Position numbers and translations under genes: made by a program. DNA of 64,000 nt from Mycobacterium sp. GA-0227b (GTDB lineage Bacteria; Actinomycetota; Actinomycetes; Mycobacteriales; Mycobacteriaceae), in contig NZ_LQIK01000005.1 of assembly GCF_001499855.1 (NCBI RefSeq), positions 1 through 64,000 of the forward strand. The letters are read 5' to 3'. Positions 8,963 through 20,585 of this stretch are shown here, piece after piece. Position 1 is the first letter of the stretch, and each line of letters begins with the position of its first letter. Under the pieces are notes generated by a model that saw nothing but the letters and a program-made list of their open reading frames with translations, was not told the origin of the DNA and did no database searches.

Positions 8963-9673
8963 GTGAACGCGCGACGGGCACGGGCGGACCGGATCCTCGA
9001 CACCGCCAAGGACTTGTTGCTGCGCTGGGGTTATCGGCGTATCCGCATTGACGAAGTCGCCAAGCGGTCCGGAGTCGGCAAGGGAACCGTCTACCTGCAC
9101 TGGCGCACCCGCGAGCAGTTGTTGTCCGCGGTCGGCACGCGAGAGACCGCGGAAATGGTTGACGCCGTAGTGGCCGCGATCCGAGCCGATCCGCTTCAGG
9201 TGATGCCGCATCGACTGATGCGTCGGGTTTTCATGGAGGCGATGCACCGGCCCGTGTTGCGCGCGATCTACACCCAGGACACCGACACGATGGACGCGCT
9301 CGTCGCCGACAGCTCGCAGAAAGCGATGGGCGGTGCCAACTTCGCCGGCTGGCGCGAGTACTTGTCGATTCTCGATGAGCACGGCTTGCTTGGCGAGGGC
9401 CTGACGGCGGACGACGTTCACTATCCCCTCACCGCCAGTGTTTTCGGCTTCTTCGCTGCCGAGCCGATGCTGCCCGACGAGTTGGGCCTGAGCCTGGACG
9501 AGAAGGCTGACCAGCTGGCGAACATGTTGCGCCGGGCTTTCGAACCGGCTCGCCCGCCGGCAACCAAGCGCGTGCACGCTGCTGCCGACAAGGTCAGCGC
9601 CCTCTACGAACGACTCGCCGACGAATTCCGGACGCTCACCTATGGAGGAGATCACGATGACTCGAAGCGATGA
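8963..9673 (+). CDS. TetR/AcrR-family transcriptional regulator
   Basis: A 236-aa repressor-type protein. Residues about 5-50 form the TetR helix-turn-helix (ADRILDTAKDLLLRWGYRR, then EVAKRSGVGKGTVYLHW). The rest is a helical ligand-binding and dimerisation domain. GTG 8963 was preferred over TTG 8927 because the latter lies inside the operator-like palindrome. The gene overlaps the downstream methyltransferase by 17 nt, so the two are cotranscribed and the methyltransferase is the obvious regulatory target along with the regulator itself. The ligand is unknown. Confidence 0.9.
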   Translation: MNARRARADRILDTAKDLLLRWGYRRIRIDEVAKRSGVGKGTVYLHWRTREQLLSAVGTRETAEMVDAVVAAIRADPLQVMPHRLMRRVFMEAMHRPVLRAIYTQDTDTMDALVADSSQKAMGGANFAGWREYLSILDEHGLLGEGLTADDVHYPLTASVFGFFAAEPMLPDELGLSLDEKADQLANMLRRAFEPARPPATKRVHAAADKVSALYERLADEFRTLTYGGDHDDSKR

Positions 9674-10553
9674 TGACAGTTGGGATCTGGCGACGAGCGT
9701 CGGCGCCACCGCGACCGTGGTCGCTGCCCAGCGCGCTGTCGCGGCGAAAACTTCGCTGATCGACGATCCGTACGCCGAGCCGCTGGTCCGGGCGGTGAAC
9801 GCCGATTCCGTGACGCGTCTGCTCGACGGTGGCACCGGCGAAGTCGACGACGGGACCTTCACGGTGCAGCAGGCGGCCGAAGCGATGGCGGTACGCACGC
9901 GCTTCTACGACGAACTGTTCACGCGGGCCGCTGCGGCGGGAGTGCGACAGGCGGTCATCTTGGCCTGCGGGCTCGACACCCGCGCCTACCGTTTGCCATG
10001 GCCGGCCGGCACGGTCGTATACGAGCTCGATCAGCCGGCGGTGATCGAGTTCAAGTCCAAGACCCTGGCAGATCTCGGGGTACGCCCCACCGCTGAGCGC
10101 CGCGCAATCGGGATCGACCTACGCGAGGACTGGCCGAAAGCGCTGCTGGAAAATGGCTTTGACCGATCTGAGCCGGCGGCCTGGATCGCTGAAGGGCTGA
10201 CGATTTACCTGCCTCCGGAGGCGCAGGACCAGCTGTTCGAGAACATCACCCGGCTCAGCGCGCCGGGCAGCCACCTGGCCACCGAATACGTCCCTGACGC
10301 CGCCGTGTTCGCCGACGGCCGGTCGGAACGGGTGTTGGAGGGCTTTCGGAGGTCCGGCCTGGACACCGAGTTGTCTGATCTTGTGTACTCGGGGCGCCGT
10401 AGCGACGTCCTCGAATTCCTGGCGGCGCGCGGTTGGGACGTGTCGTCGCAGACCCTCGAAGAGGCGTACGCCATCAACGGCTTCGAGCTACCCGACGAGG
10501 ACATGTTCGCCGCGTTCGCCGAGGCGCGCATCGTCACGGGGACCCTCACTTAG
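9657..10553 (+). CDS. Class I SAM-dependent methyltransferase (TIGR00027 family)
   Basis: A 298-aa member of the mycobacterial 'putative S-adenosyl-L-methionine-dependent methyltransferase' family, which is greatly expanded in this genus. Typical blocks are SVGATATVVAAQRA near the start, AVRTRFYDELF, the SAM-binding loop AVILACGLDTRAYRL, VYELDQPAVIEFK (acidic end of strand 2) and WIAEGLTIYLP. ATG 9657 was chosen because GGAGGA lies 7 nt upstream; an in-frame ATG at 9642 has none. The start is inside the end of the TetR gene. The substrate is unknown; some relatives are linked to O-methylation or leucine-carboxyl methylation. Confidence 0.9.
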   Translation: MTRSDDDSWDLATSVGATATVVAAQRAVAAKTSLIDDPYAEPLVRAVNADSVTRLLDGGTGEVDDGTFTVQQAAEAMAVRTRFYDELFTRAAAAGVRQAVILACGLDTRAYRLPWPAGTVVYELDQPAVIEFKSKTLADLGVRPTAERRAIGIDLREDWPKALLENGFDRSEPAAWIAEGLTIYLPPEAQDQLFENITRLSAPGSHLATEYVPDAAVFADGRSERVLEGFRRSGLDTELSDLVYSGRRSDVLEFLAARGWDVSSQTLEEAYAINGFELPDEDMFAAFAEARIVTGTLT

Positions 10554-10748
10554 TCGGTCGATGAGTAACGCCGCGACGATCGTCGCAGCGTGCGACTTTG
10601 CGAACCATCCCCAACGCTCGATTCATCCACAGGCCCACCAAGCCGACTGAGCTTGTCGCGTCCCTGTGTCGGTGCCGCGGCGCTCAATGACGGTGTCACC
10701 GACGCGCCAACGGGCCGTCGGCAATCAAACAAGTCGAGGGAGATCATC

Positions 10749-11207
10749 ATGTTCGAGACACCGTTCACCATCGTCGGCAACATCGTCACCGACCCGATCC
10801 ATCGGCGGGTCGGCGATCAGGAGATGGTCCGGTTCCGTGTTGCGAGCAACTCGCGCCGCCGTACCGCCGAGGGAACATGGGAGCCGGGCAATTCGTTGTT
10901 CGTCACGGTGAACTGCTGGGGTCGCGTGGTCGCCGGTACCAGTGCAGCTCTGGTCAAGGGCGATCCCGTCATCGTCGTCGGACACGTCTACACCAGCGAG
11001 TACGACGATCGTGACGGCAACCGACGCTCATCGGTCGAAGTGCGCGCGACATCCGTCGGCCCCGACCTGGCACGTTGCACAGCACGTATCGATCGGATCA
11101 AGCAGCAGACCGACCAGCGGTCCACCGAAACAGACGACCACCCGGTGAATCCGGATGATGACGACGACGCGGAGCAGCCCGACACGGCGCTGCCCCTGAC
11201 CGCGTAG
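10749..11207 (+). CDS. Single-stranded-DNA-binding-like OB-fold protein
   Basis: A 152-aa protein with an SSB-type OB fold in residues about 1-110: FTIVGNIVTDP, VRFRVASNSRRR, LFVTVNCWGRVV, KGDPVIVVGHV. The tail is acidic (about 125-152) but ends in a neutral ALPLTA rather than the DDDIPF-like tip that housekeeping SSB uses to bind partners. It is therefore likely a second SSB or SSB-like accessory protein. GGGAG sits upstream of ATG 10749. Its position before ettA matches Rv2478c in M. tuberculosis. Confidence 0.88.
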   Translation: MFETPFTIVGNIVTDPIHRRVGDQEMVRFRVASNSRRRTAEGTWEPGNSLFVTVNCWGRVVAGTSAALVKGDPVIVVGHVYTSEYDDRDGNRRSSVEVRATSVGPDLARCTARIDRIKQQTDQRSTETDDHPVNPDDDDDAEQPDTALPLTA

Positions 11208-11227
11208 CGCGGGTAGACGCCCGGCGC

Positions 11228-11267
11228 GGCCGCCTCGAGTAGCTCTCTCGGCTGCGCCGAGGCGGCC
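11228..11267 (+). terminator. GC-rich hairpin between the SSB-like gene and ettA
   Basis: Perfect 10-bp arms GGCCGCCTCG (11228-11237) and CGAGGCGGCC (11258-11267) with a 20-nt loop. There is no U-run, as is usual in mycobacteria. It precedes the -10-like TACGAT at 11273-11278, so it most likely ends the SSB-like transcript rather than attenuating ettA. Confidence 0.5.
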
Positions 11268-11329
11268 CCGCCTACGATGGTCCGCGAGCATCACCCGAGA
11301 TTCGCGATTTTCGAAAGGCACATCACGGC

Positions 11330-13003
<1,674 letters not shown>

Positions 13004-13034
13004 TCCGGCGGGGTAAGAGCGAAGCGACTGGGGG

Positions 13035-13040
13035 AATACT
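13035..13040 (+). promoter_or_regulatory. -10 box of a probably leaderless promoter for gdh
   Basis: AATACT ends 6 nt before the ATG at 13047, consistent with a transcript starting at the A of the start codon. Confidence 0.45.
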
Positions 13041-13046
13041 AAGGTC

Positions 13047-16000
13047 ATGTCGGTGACTCCGGGAGCCGACGGAAGTCCGGCCGGCGTGGCCGGGCCGGGA
13101 CGTTCACCGGCATTGGACGACCAGACCACGGCGCGGCTCTCGCGTGCCTATCTCGAGACGTACCGCGGCCCGCACGCCGACGCGCCCTCGGCGGACGCCG
13201 CGGTGACGATGCCGATGACCGTGACGGTGCACGACATGGTTCCCCCCGGCCTCGTCAGCGCGCATCACCGGCTGGCCCGCAGCAGGCGGGCCGGCGACAC
13301 CCGCGTCGCGGTCTACGCCGCCGACGACCCGGCCGGATTCGGACCCGCGCTGCAGATCGTCACCGAATACACCGCGATGGTCCTCGACTCGGTCACGGTG
13401 CTGCTACACCGCTTCGGTGTCGCCTACACCGCGATCATGAACCCGGTCTTCCGGGTCCGTCGAGGACCGGACGGCGAGCTGATCGAGGTGGCGCCGATCG
13501 GCGAGGACGGCCGCGACACCCGCGGCGACGAGGTGTGGATACACGTCAAGCTGGCGCCGACGGCGGATATGACGGCCGTCGCCCGCGTGGCGCAGCTACT
13601 GCCCAGCGTGCTGGCCGACGCCCGACAGGTCGCGCGCGACTCAGACGCGCTGTCGTCGACGATGCGCTGGCTCGCCCACGAACTCGACGCCGATTCGGGT
13701 AACCGGTTCGCCGGCTCGGATCGCGCCGATGTGGCGGCCCTCTTGCGCTGGCTGGCCGACGGACACTTCGTGGTGTTGGGCTACCAGCGCTGTCAGGTCC
13801 GCGACGGGCGGTCGGCGGTCGACCCGGCCAGCCGGCTGGGGGTGCTGCGGCTGCGCCACGACGCGCTACCGCAACTGACGAACACCGACGAGTTGCTGGT
13901 GCTGGCGCAGGCCACCATTCCGAGCTACCTGCGCTACGGCGCCTACCCGTACATCGTCGTCGTCCGCGAGAACCAGGGCGCCGCGGCGATCGAGCACCGT
14001 TTCGTCGGCTTGTTCACGGTCGCGGCGATGAACGCCAACGTCGTGGACATACCGCTGATCTCGCGTCGGGTGAACGAGGCGCTGGCACTGGCCCGGCGCG
14101 ATCCGAGCCATCCGGGACAGTTGCTGCTCGACATCATGCAGACCATTCCGCGATCCGAGTTGTTCGCGCTGCCAGCCCAGAACCTGCTGGACATGGTGAC
14201 GGCCGTCGTCGACCTGGGCTCGCGTCGGCGCACCCTGCTCTTCCTGCGCGCCGACTCGCTCGCCCATTTCGTGTCATGCCTGGTGTATCTGCCGCGTGAC
14301 CGCTACACCACCGCGGTTCGCCTCGAGATGCAGGACATCCTGGTTCGCGAACTGGGCGGCGTCAGTATCGAATACACCGCGCGGGTCAGCGAATCACCCT
14401 GGGCGGTAGTGCATTTCTCGGTCCGCATGCCGGACTCGACCAAGCCCCGCGACATCGACACGTCCGCCGACAACGAGACGCGGATCCAAAATCTGCTCAC
14501 CGAGGCCGCCAGGACATGGGGCGATCGGCTGATCGGCGCGGTCAAGACCGGCTCGATCGACCAGCGCAAGGCGGAGCACTATTCGACGGCGTTCGCCGAG
14601 TCGTACAAACAGTCGGTCTCACCGCTCGGCGCGATCGACGACATCGCGATCATCGAAGAGCTGCAGAACAATTCGATCAAACCGGTGCTCGTCGACACCG
14701 ACGAAGAAGGCACCGCACAGCTCACCCTCTACCTCGGCGGCCACTCAGCATCGCTGTCCGATCTGCTGCCGATGCTGCAGTCGATGGGCGTGGTGGTGCT
14801 CGAAGAGCGGCCCTTCACCGTGGTGCGGCCCGACGGGTTGCCGGTGTGGATCTACCAGTTCAAGATCTCGCCGCACAAATCCATCCCCCGCATAGCGCCC
14901 GACGAGCGCGACCAGACCGCGGCGCGGTTCGCCGACGCGGTGACCGCGATCTGGCAGGGCCGCGTGGAGATCGACCGGTTCAACGAACTGGTGATGCGGG
15001 CAGGCCTGAACTGGCAGCAGGTGAGCGTGCTGCGCAGCTACGCAAAGTATCTGCGGCAGGCGGGTTTTCCCTACAGTCAGTCCCATATCGAGGCGGTCAT
15101 CAACGACAACGCCAAGACCGCGAGGTCGTTGGTGGAGCTGTTCGAGGCGCTGTTCTTCCCCGCGGCCGACCCCGATGAGAGCACGCCGAAGCGCCGCGAC
15201 GCCCAGGCCGCCGCGGCAGCGGTGTCGGCCGACATCGACGCGCTCGTCAGCCTGGACACCGACCGGGTGCTGCGCGCGTTCGCGTCGATGATCCAGGCCA
15301 CGCTGCGCACCAACTACTTCGTCACCAACCCGCAGTCCGCGCGCGCACAGGACGTGCTCTCGTTCAAGCTCAATCCCGCATTGATCGACGAATTGCCGTT
15401 GCCGCGGCCCAAATTCGAGATCTTCGTGTACTCGCCGCGGGTGGAGGGCGTCCATCTGCGGTTCGGATACGTCGCCCGCGGCGGTCTGCGCTGGTCGGAC
15501 CGACGCGAAGACTTCCGCACCGAGATCCTCGGCCTCGTCAAGGCGCAAGCCGTCAAGAACGCGGTGATCGTGCCCGTCGGCGCCAAGGGCGGCTTCGTCG
15601 TCAAACAGCCACCGACACCCACCGGCGACCCCGCCGCCGATCGCGATGCGCAGCGCAACGCGGGCGTCGCATGCTACAAGCTGTTCATCGCCGGCCTGCT
15701 CGACGTCACCGACAACGTCCACAAGGCCACCGGTGAGGTGGTGCCGCCGCCCGATGTGGTGCGCCGCGACGGTGACGACGCCTATCTCGTCGTCGCCGCC
15801 GACAAGGGCACCGCGACCTTCTCCGACATCGCCAACGAGGTCGCGAAGTCCTACGGCTTCTGGCTCGGCGACGCGTTCGCCTCCGGCGGTTCGGTGGGCT
15901 ATGACCACAAGGCGATGGGCATCACCGCCAAGGGGGCGTGGGAATCGGTCAAGCGCCACTTCCGTGAGATGGGCGTGGACACCCAGTCCGAGGACTTCAC

Positions 16001-17924
16001 CGTCGTCGGCGTCGGCGACATGAGCGGCGACGTGTTCGGCAACGGGATGTTGCTGTCCAAGCACATTCGCCTGCTGGCCGCATTCGACCACCGGCACATC
16101 TTCATCGATCCCGACCCGGACGCGGCGCGGTCGTGGGAGGAACGCAAGCGCCTGTTCGATCTGCCCCGGTCCAGTTGGGAGGACTACGACCCGTCGTTGA
16201 TCAGCGAGGGCGGTGGCGTCTACAGCAGAGAGCACAAGTCCATTCGGATCAGCCCGCAGGCCCGCGACGCGCTCGGAATCGACGGTGGTGCCGAAGAGCT
16301 GACGCCGCCCAACCTGATCAAGGCGATCCTGAAGGCTCCCGCCGACCTGCTGTTCAACGGCGGCATCGGCACATACATCAAGGCCGAGACGGAGGCCGAC
16401 GCCGACGTCGGTGACCGGGCCAACGATCCCGTCCGGGTGAACGGAAACCAGGTGCGCGCCAAAGTGATCGGCGAAGGCGGCAATCTCGGTGTCACGGCGC
16501 TGGGGCGCATCGAATTCGACCTCAATGGTGGGCGCATCAACACCGACGCGCTGGACAACTCCGCGGGTGTCGACTGCTCCGACCATGAGGTCAACATCAA
16601 GATCCTGATCGACTCGCTGGTCACCGCCGGCAAGGTCAGCGCCGAAGAGCGCACCGACCTGCTGCTGTCGATGACCGACGAGGTCGGCAGGCTGGTGCTC
16701 GAGGACAACGAGGACCAGAACGACCTGATGGGCACCAGCCGCGCCAACGCGGCCAGCCTGCTGCCCGTGCACTCGCGGATGATCAAGGAGTTCGTCGCCG
16801 ACCGCGGGCTCAACCGTGAGCTCGAGGCGTTGCCGTCGGAAAAGGAGATCCGGCGCCGCACCGACATCGGAATCGGGCTCACCTCACCGGAACTCGCGAC
16901 TCTGATGGCACATGTGAAATTGGCGCTCAAAGCCGATGTGCTGAGCAGCGAGCTGCCTGACCAGGAGGCGTTCGCGGCACGCCTGCCCTGGTACTTCCCC
17001 GCAAAACTGCGTGAGCAGTTCAGCAGCGAGATCCGCGCGCATCAACTGCGTCGGGAGATCGTCACCACCATGCTCGTCAACGATCTGGTCGACACCAGCG
17101 GCATCACGTACGCCTACCGCATCACCGAGGACGTGGGAGTGGGTCCGGTCGACGCGGTTCGCAGCTATGCCGCCGCCAACGCGATCTTCCGGATCAACGA
17201 CATCTGGCGCCAGATCCGTGCCGCGAGCGCGACCGGGGTGCCCGTGGCGGTCTCGGACCGGATGACGCTGGATCTACGCCGGCTCGTCGACCGGGCCGGC
17301 CGCTGGCTGCTCAACTACCGTCCGCAGCCCTTGGCGGTGGGCGCCGAAACCAACCGGTTCGCCGCGAAGGTCGCCGCGTTGACGCCGCGGATGTCGGAAT
17401 GGTTGCGCGGCGACGACGAGGCCATCGTCACCAAGGAAGCGGCCGACTTCGCCTCCCAGGGGGTGCCGGAGGATCTGGCGTACCTCATCGCGACGGGGCT
17501 CTACCAGTTCAGCCTGCTCGACATCATCGACATCGCCGACATCGCCGACCGGGAACCGGACGAGGTGGCCGACACTTACTTCGCGTTGATGGATAACCTC
17601 AACACCGATACCCTGCTCACCGCGGTTTCGCGGCTGCAGCGAGAAGACCGGTGGCATTCGTTGGCGCGGTTGGCGATTCGTGACGACATCTATGGCTCGC
17701 TGCGGGCGCTGTGCATCGATGTGCTCGCCGTCGGCGAGCCGGAGGAGACCGGTGAGGAGAAGATCGCCGAGTGGGAGGCGACGAACGGGTCACGGGTGAG
17801 CCGCGCGCGCCGCACGCTCACCGAGATCTACGAGAGCGGTGAGCACGACCTGGCGACGCTGTCGGTGGCGGCCCGCCAGATCCGTAGCATGACCCGCACC
17901 AGTGGAACGGGGACGTCTCGGTGA
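13047..17924 (+). CDS. gdh: NAD-specific glutamate dehydrogenase, large (180-kDa) class
   Basis: A 1625-aa enzyme converting glutamate and NAD+ to 2-oxoglutarate, ammonium and NADH. Its size and a long N-terminal region with ACT-like regulatory parts mark the L_180 class. The catalytic part lies around residues 800-1250: [20 protein letters not shown], the Lys-containing [10 protein letters not shown] (K847), the nucleotide-binding [14 protein letters not shown] and [11 protein letters not shown]. In mycobacteria this enzyme is known to be inhibited by GarA, which PknG phosphorylation relieves; nothing in this sequence tests that. A -10-like box lies 6 nt upstream. The next two genes overlap in series, so gdh probably heads a three-gene transcript. 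Orthologue of Rv2476c by length and order. Confidence 0.96.
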   Translation: MSVTPGADGSPAGVAGPGRSPALDDQTTARLSRAYLETYRGPHADAPSADAAVTMPMTVTVHDMVPPGLVSAHHRLARSRRAGDTRVAVYAADDPAGFGPALQIVTEYTAMVLDSVTVLLHRFGVAYTAIMNPVFRVRRGPDGELIEVAPIGEDGRDTRGDEVWIHVKLAPTADMTAVARVAQLLPSVLADARQVARDSDALSSTMRWLAHELDADSGNRFAGSDRADVAALLRWLADGHFVVLGYQRCQVRDGRSAVDPASRLGVLRLRHDALPQLTNTDELLVLAQATIPSYLRYGAYPYIVVVRENQGAAAIEHRFVGLFTVAAMNANVVDIPLISRRVNEALALARRDPSHPGQLLLDIMQTIPRSELFALPAQNLLDMVTAVVDLGSRRRTLLFLRADSLAHFVSCLVYLPRDRYTTAVRLEMQDILVRELGGVSIEYTARVSESPWAVVHFSVRMPDSTKPRDIDTSADNETRIQNLLTEAARTWGDRLIGAVKTGSIDQRKAEHYSTAFAESYKQSVSPLGAIDDIAIIEELQNNSIKPVLVDTDEEGTAQLTLYLGGHSASLSDLLPMLQSMGVVVLEERPFTVVRPDGLPVWIYQFKISPHKSIPRIAPDERDQTAARFADAVTAIWQGRVEIDRFNELVMRAGLNWQQVSVLRSYAKYLRQAGFPYSQSHIEAVINDNAKTARSLVELFEALFFPAADPDESTPKRRDAQAAAAAVSADIDALVSLDTDRVLRAFASMIQATLRTNYFVTNPQSARAQDVLSFKLNPALIDELPLPRPKFEIFVYSPRVEGVHLRFGYVARGGLRWSDRREDFRTEILGLVKAQAVKNAVIVPVGAKGGFVVKQPPTPTGDPAADRDAQRNAGVACYKLFIAGLLDVTDNVHKATGEVVPPPDVVRRDGDDAYLVVAADKGTATFSDIANEVAKSYGFWLGDAFASGGSVGYDHKAMGITAKGAWESVKRHFREMGVDTQSEDFTVVGVGDMSGDVFGNGMLLSKHIRLLAAFDHRHIFIDPDPDAARSWEERKRLFDLPRSSWEDYDPSLISEGGGVYSREHKSIRISPQARDALGIDGGAEELTPPNLIKAILKAPADLLFNGGIGTYIKAETEADADVGDRANDPVRVNGNQVRAKVIGEGGNLGVTALGRIEFDLNGGRINTDALDNSAGVDCSDHEVNIKILIDSLVTAGKVSAEERTDLLLSMTDEVGRLVLEDNEDQNDLMGTSRANAASLLPVHSRMIKEFVADRGLNRELEALPSEKEIRRRTDIGIGLTSPELATLMAHVKLALKADVLSSELPDQEAFAARLPWYFPAKLREQFSSEIRAHQLRREIVTTMLVNDLVDTSGITYAYRITEDVGVGPVDAVRSYAAANAIFRINDIWRQIRAASATGVPVAVSDRMTLDLRRLVDRAGRWLLNYRPQPLAVGAETNRFAAKVAALTPRMSEWLRGDDEAIVTKEAADFASQGVPEDLAYLIATGLYQFSLLDIIDIADIADREPDEVADTYFALMDNLNTDTLLTAVSRLQREDRWHSLARLAIRDDIYGSLRALCIDVLAVGEPEETGEEKIAEWEATNGSRVSRARRTLTEIYESGEHDLATLSVAARQIRSMTRTSGTGTSR

Positions 17925-18334
17925 CCAACGGTTTCGTCGCGCCGGTGCATGTCCGGTGGTCGGACATCGACATGTATCAGCACATCAACCACGCCACCAT
18001 GGTGACGATCCTCGAGGAAGCCCGGATTCCGTTTCTACGTGAGCCGTTCGGCCCGGAGATCGAAACCATCGGGCTGCTCATCGCCGAGGTCAACATTTCG
18101 TACAAAGCTCAACTGCGACTGGTGGACTCACCGCTGCAGGTGACCATGTGGTCCAAACGGGTACGCGCAGTCGATTTCACCATCGGGTACGAAGTGCGCC
18201 CGGTTGGTGCAGCCGCCGATGCGAAGCCGGCGGTGATCGCCGACACTCAGTTGGCGGCCGTACACATCAAAGAGCAGCGGCTGCAGCGACTTTCCGAGCA
18301 ACAACGGGAATACCTGCGGCGCTGGACCCGATGA
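17921..18334 (+). CDS. Acyl-CoA thioesterase, hot-dog fold
   Basis: A 137-aa single-domain protein of the 4-hydroxybenzoyl-CoA thioesterase type. The marker is [25 protein letters not shown] (residues about 9-33): the D-x-x-x-H-I-N-N-like motif with the Asp and His that start the active site, followed by the long hot-dog helix. It would hydrolyse an acyl-CoA to free acid and CoA; the acyl chain is unknown. The GTG start overlaps the gdh stop (GTGA), and its own stop overlaps the next ATG. Position matches Rv2475c. Confidence 0.9.
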   Translation: MTNGFVAPVHVRWSDIDMYQHINHATMVTILEEARIPFLREPFGPEIETIGLLIAEVNISYKAQLRLVDSPLQVTMWSKRVRAVDFTIGYEVRPVGAAADAKPAVIADTQLAAVHIKEQRLQRLSEQQREYLRRWTR

Positions 18335-18990
18335 CGCGATCAGAGCGGGGTCTCTGGCTGACGGATACGCCGCACCGCGACGACCTGGCCGCTTTCGCCG
18401 AGCGCGCGATGCGCCTCGACGACGCGGCGGTGATCCGGCTGCGCCAACGGCCGGGCAGGCTTGTGGTCGCCTGGGTGGCAACGGGATTCGACGTGCTGGC
18501 CAGCCGGGTGGTCAGCGGTGAGGTCAACCCGCCAGATCTGACCGCCGGTGCCGACACGCTGGCCGCCGGGCTGCGCGCGATGGACCGCAGCGGGTATGTC
18601 GAACCGGGTTTCGCGCTGGACTCCGCGTGGCACGGCGCGCTACCGCCGGAGTCTGGCTTCGTCCACCTGGACGATGTGCCCGCCCGCGTCATGCTCGACC
18701 TCGCCGAGCGTGGTGGGGCGCTGGCCAAGCAACATTCCAGCAACCACGGACCGCCGGTGTCGCTGCTGGACCAGGAGGTGGTCGCGGTGAGTTCGGGCGC
18801 GGACAGCGTCGGAATCCCGATGCGATGTGTATTCGCGTTGACGGCAATGGGTTTCCTGCCACAAGCGGGGTCGGCGGTGTCTGCGGAGGAAATCGTGCGG
18901 GTGCGGGTACTCCCGACGTGGCTGCGCATCGACGCACGGTTCGGCTCGGTGTATCGCCGCCGCGGCGACCCCGCCGTCGTCCTGCGGTAG
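18331..18990 (+). CDS. Conserved protein of unknown function (Rv2474c-like position)
   Basis: A 219-aa soluble protein with no signal peptide or membrane segment. I do not recognise a named domain. It starts by ATGA overlap with the thioesterase, the third member of the gdh transcript. The sequence is compositionally ordinary with several Trp-containing blocks (LVVAWVATGFDVLASRVV, VLPTWLRIDARFGSVYRRR). Its conserved position between the thioesterase and the convergent aglA gene suggests an orthologue of Rv2474c. Function unknown. Confidence 0.8.
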   Translation: MTRSERGLWLTDTPHRDDLAAFAERAMRLDDAAVIRLRQRPGRLVVAWVATGFDVLASRVVSGEVNPPDLTAGADTLAAGLRAMDRSGYVEPGFALDSAWHGALPPESGFVHLDDVPARVMLDLAERGGALAKQHSSNHGPPVSLLDQEVVAVSSGADSVGIPMRCVFALTAMGFLPQAGSAVSAEEIVRVRVLPTWLRIDARFGSVYRRRGDPAVVLR

Positions 18991-19014
18991 TTTCGCTGGC
19001 GCGAGTGTGCGAAA
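18991..19014. terminator. Weak hairpin between convergent genes
   Basis: TTTCGC (18991-18996) and GCGAAA (19009-19014) can pair around a 12-nt loop in the 32-nt space between two converging stop codons. This is a plausible bidirectional terminator, but the stem is short. Confidence 0.3.
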
Positions 19015-19022
19015 GAGAAGAG

Positions 19023-20585
19023 CTACACCAGCCAGGCGGCGGTGTCCGGCGGCAGCCCGTCGTCGACCAACGCTCCGCTGGCGAGCAAGATCTCGCACTC
19101 CGGCAGCGGGATCGATCGGGTGCCCGCGTTGAGCACGCACACCAGCCCGCCGCCGCGGTGGAACACCAGGCTGTCGGCGGGGGAGTCGAGCCACTCGATG
19201 GTGGGCCCGTCGAATTCAGCGCGGCTACACCGCAATTGGAAGGCCCCACGAAAGAACGACAGCGTCGACTCCGGATCCTCGAGTTGGCGCGCCACGGTCA
19301 ACTGCGTCCATTCCGGCGGAATCGGCAGCCAGGTCTCGGGGTACTCGGAGAACCCGAAGGGCGGAGCTTCGCCCTCCCACGGCATCGGGATCCGGCTGCC
19401 GTCGCGCCCGCGGCGGGTGTGTCCGGACCGCTCCCACACCGGATCCCGTAACGCTTCGTCGGGCAGGTCGACATTCGGCAAGCCGAGTTCCTCGCCGTTG
19501 TAGATGAACACCGCCCCGGGCAGTGCGAGCATCACCAGCGCCATCGCTCGTGCGCGCGCCAGCCCGACGTGTCCGCCGCCGTAACGGGTCGGCACGCGGT
19601 CGACGTCGTGATTGGCCAACGTCCACGTGGGCACCGCATCGGCCAATTCTGCTGCGGTGAGTGAGTTTTCGATCGCATGCCGAATGTCTGCGGCGTCGAA
19701 TGCCGATCGCAGCAGACGGAAGTTGAAGCCGAGGTGCAACTCGTCGGGTCTCACATAGCGGGCGAACTGTCCGTTGTCGTAGACCCAGACTTCGCCGATC
19801 GCAACGGCTTGCGGGTAGTCGTCGAACACCCGGCGGATCCGGCGGTGGATCTCGTGCACGCCGTCATTGTTGAAGCGGGGGTCGTCGTCCATTTCGGCCA
19901 GCAGCATCTCGCCTTTGACCACCGCCATGTCCGGGAGCCCGGGCGGCTTGGCCATGCCGTGCGCGACGTCGATGCGGAAGCCGTCGATGCCGCGGTCGAG
20001 CCAGAACCGCAACGTCCGCTCGAGGTCGTCGAACACCTCGGGGTTCTCCCAGTTGAGGTCGGGCTGCGACGCGTCGAACAGGTGCAGGTACCACTGGCCG
20101 GGGTTGCCGTCCGCTTCGATCACCCGTGTCCAGGCCGGCCCGCCGAAGATCGACAACCAGTTGTTCGGCGGGTGCTCACCGTGCGGTCCGGTGCCGTCGC
20201 GGAAGATGTACCGCTCGCGCTGGTCGCTGCCGGGGCTCGCGGCGAGCGCCGCCTGAAACCACGGATGCGCCGAGCTGGTGTGGTTGGGCACCAGGTCCAT
20301 CGTCACCTTCATGCCCAGGTCGTGGGCTGCGGCGGTGAGACGGTCCAGCGCCGCCATGCCGCCGAACAGCGGGTCGACGTCGCGCGGGTCGGCCACGTCG
20401 TAGCCGTTGTCGGCCATCGGCGAGACCATCACCGGGTTGAGCCAGATCGCATCGACTCCGAGCGCCTTGAGGTAGTCCAGCCGGGCGGTCACACCGTCGA
20501 GATCGCCAACGCCGTCGCCGTCGCTGTCCTGAAACGACCGCGGGTAGACCTGGTAAAACAGCGCGTGCGACCACCAGGGCGTCAT
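19023..20585 (-). CDS. aglA: Alpha-glucosidase, glycoside hydrolase family 13
   Basis: A 520-aa GH13 enzyme of the oligo-1,6-glucosidase/alpha-glucosidase branch. It has YQVYPRSFQDSDGDGVGDL near the N-terminus and all catalytic regions: DLVPNHTS (98-105), GFRIDVAH with nucleophile D206, GEVWVYD with acid/base E265, and NHDVDR with transition-state stabiliser D327. It would release glucose from maltose, isomaltose or trehalose-derived alpha-glucosides. The ATG at 20585 shares one base with the glbO stop (TGATG), so the two genes are translated together. The pair is inverted relative to its neighbours, as for aglA-glbO (Rv2471-Rv2470) in M. tuberculosis. Confidence 0.93.
   Translation of the reverse strand: MTPWWSHALFYQVYPRSFQDSDGDGVGDLDGVTARLDYLKALGVDAIWLNPVMVSPMADNGYDVADPRDVDPLFGGMAALDRLTAAAHDLGMKVTMDLVPNHTSSAHPWFQAALAASPGSDQRERYIFRDGTGPHGEHPPNNWLSIFGGPAWTRVIEADGNPGQWYLHLFDASQPDLNWENPEVFDDLERTLRFWLDRGIDGFRIDVAHGMAKPPGLPDMAVVKGEMLLAEMDDDPRFNNDGVHEIHRRIRRVFDDYPQAVAIGEVWVYDNGQFARYVRPDELHLGFNFRLLRSAFDAADIRHAIENSLTAAELADAVPTWTLANHDVDRVPTRYGGGHVGLARARAMALVMLALPGAVFIYNGEELGLPNVDLPDEALRDPVWERSGHTRRGRDGSRIPMPWEGEAPPFGFSEYPETWLPIPPEWTQLTVARQLEDPESTLSFFRGAFQLRCSRAEFDGPTIEWLDSPADSLVFHRGGGLVCVLNAGTRSIPLPECEILLASGALVDDGLPPDTAAWLV

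Noticed and set aside
10573-10586. 14-bp perfect palindrome GCGACGATCGTCGC
   Set aside because: It has no loop and no pairing extension, and no relation to a start codon or promoter. Short palindromes of this composition are expected by chance in GC-rich DNA.
14745-16772. 675-codon open frame on the minus strand opposite gdh
   Set aside because: It is a high-GC shadow. The plus strand encodes intact glutamate dehydrogenase motifs across the same bases, and the minus product is Arg/His/Gly-rich without a domain.
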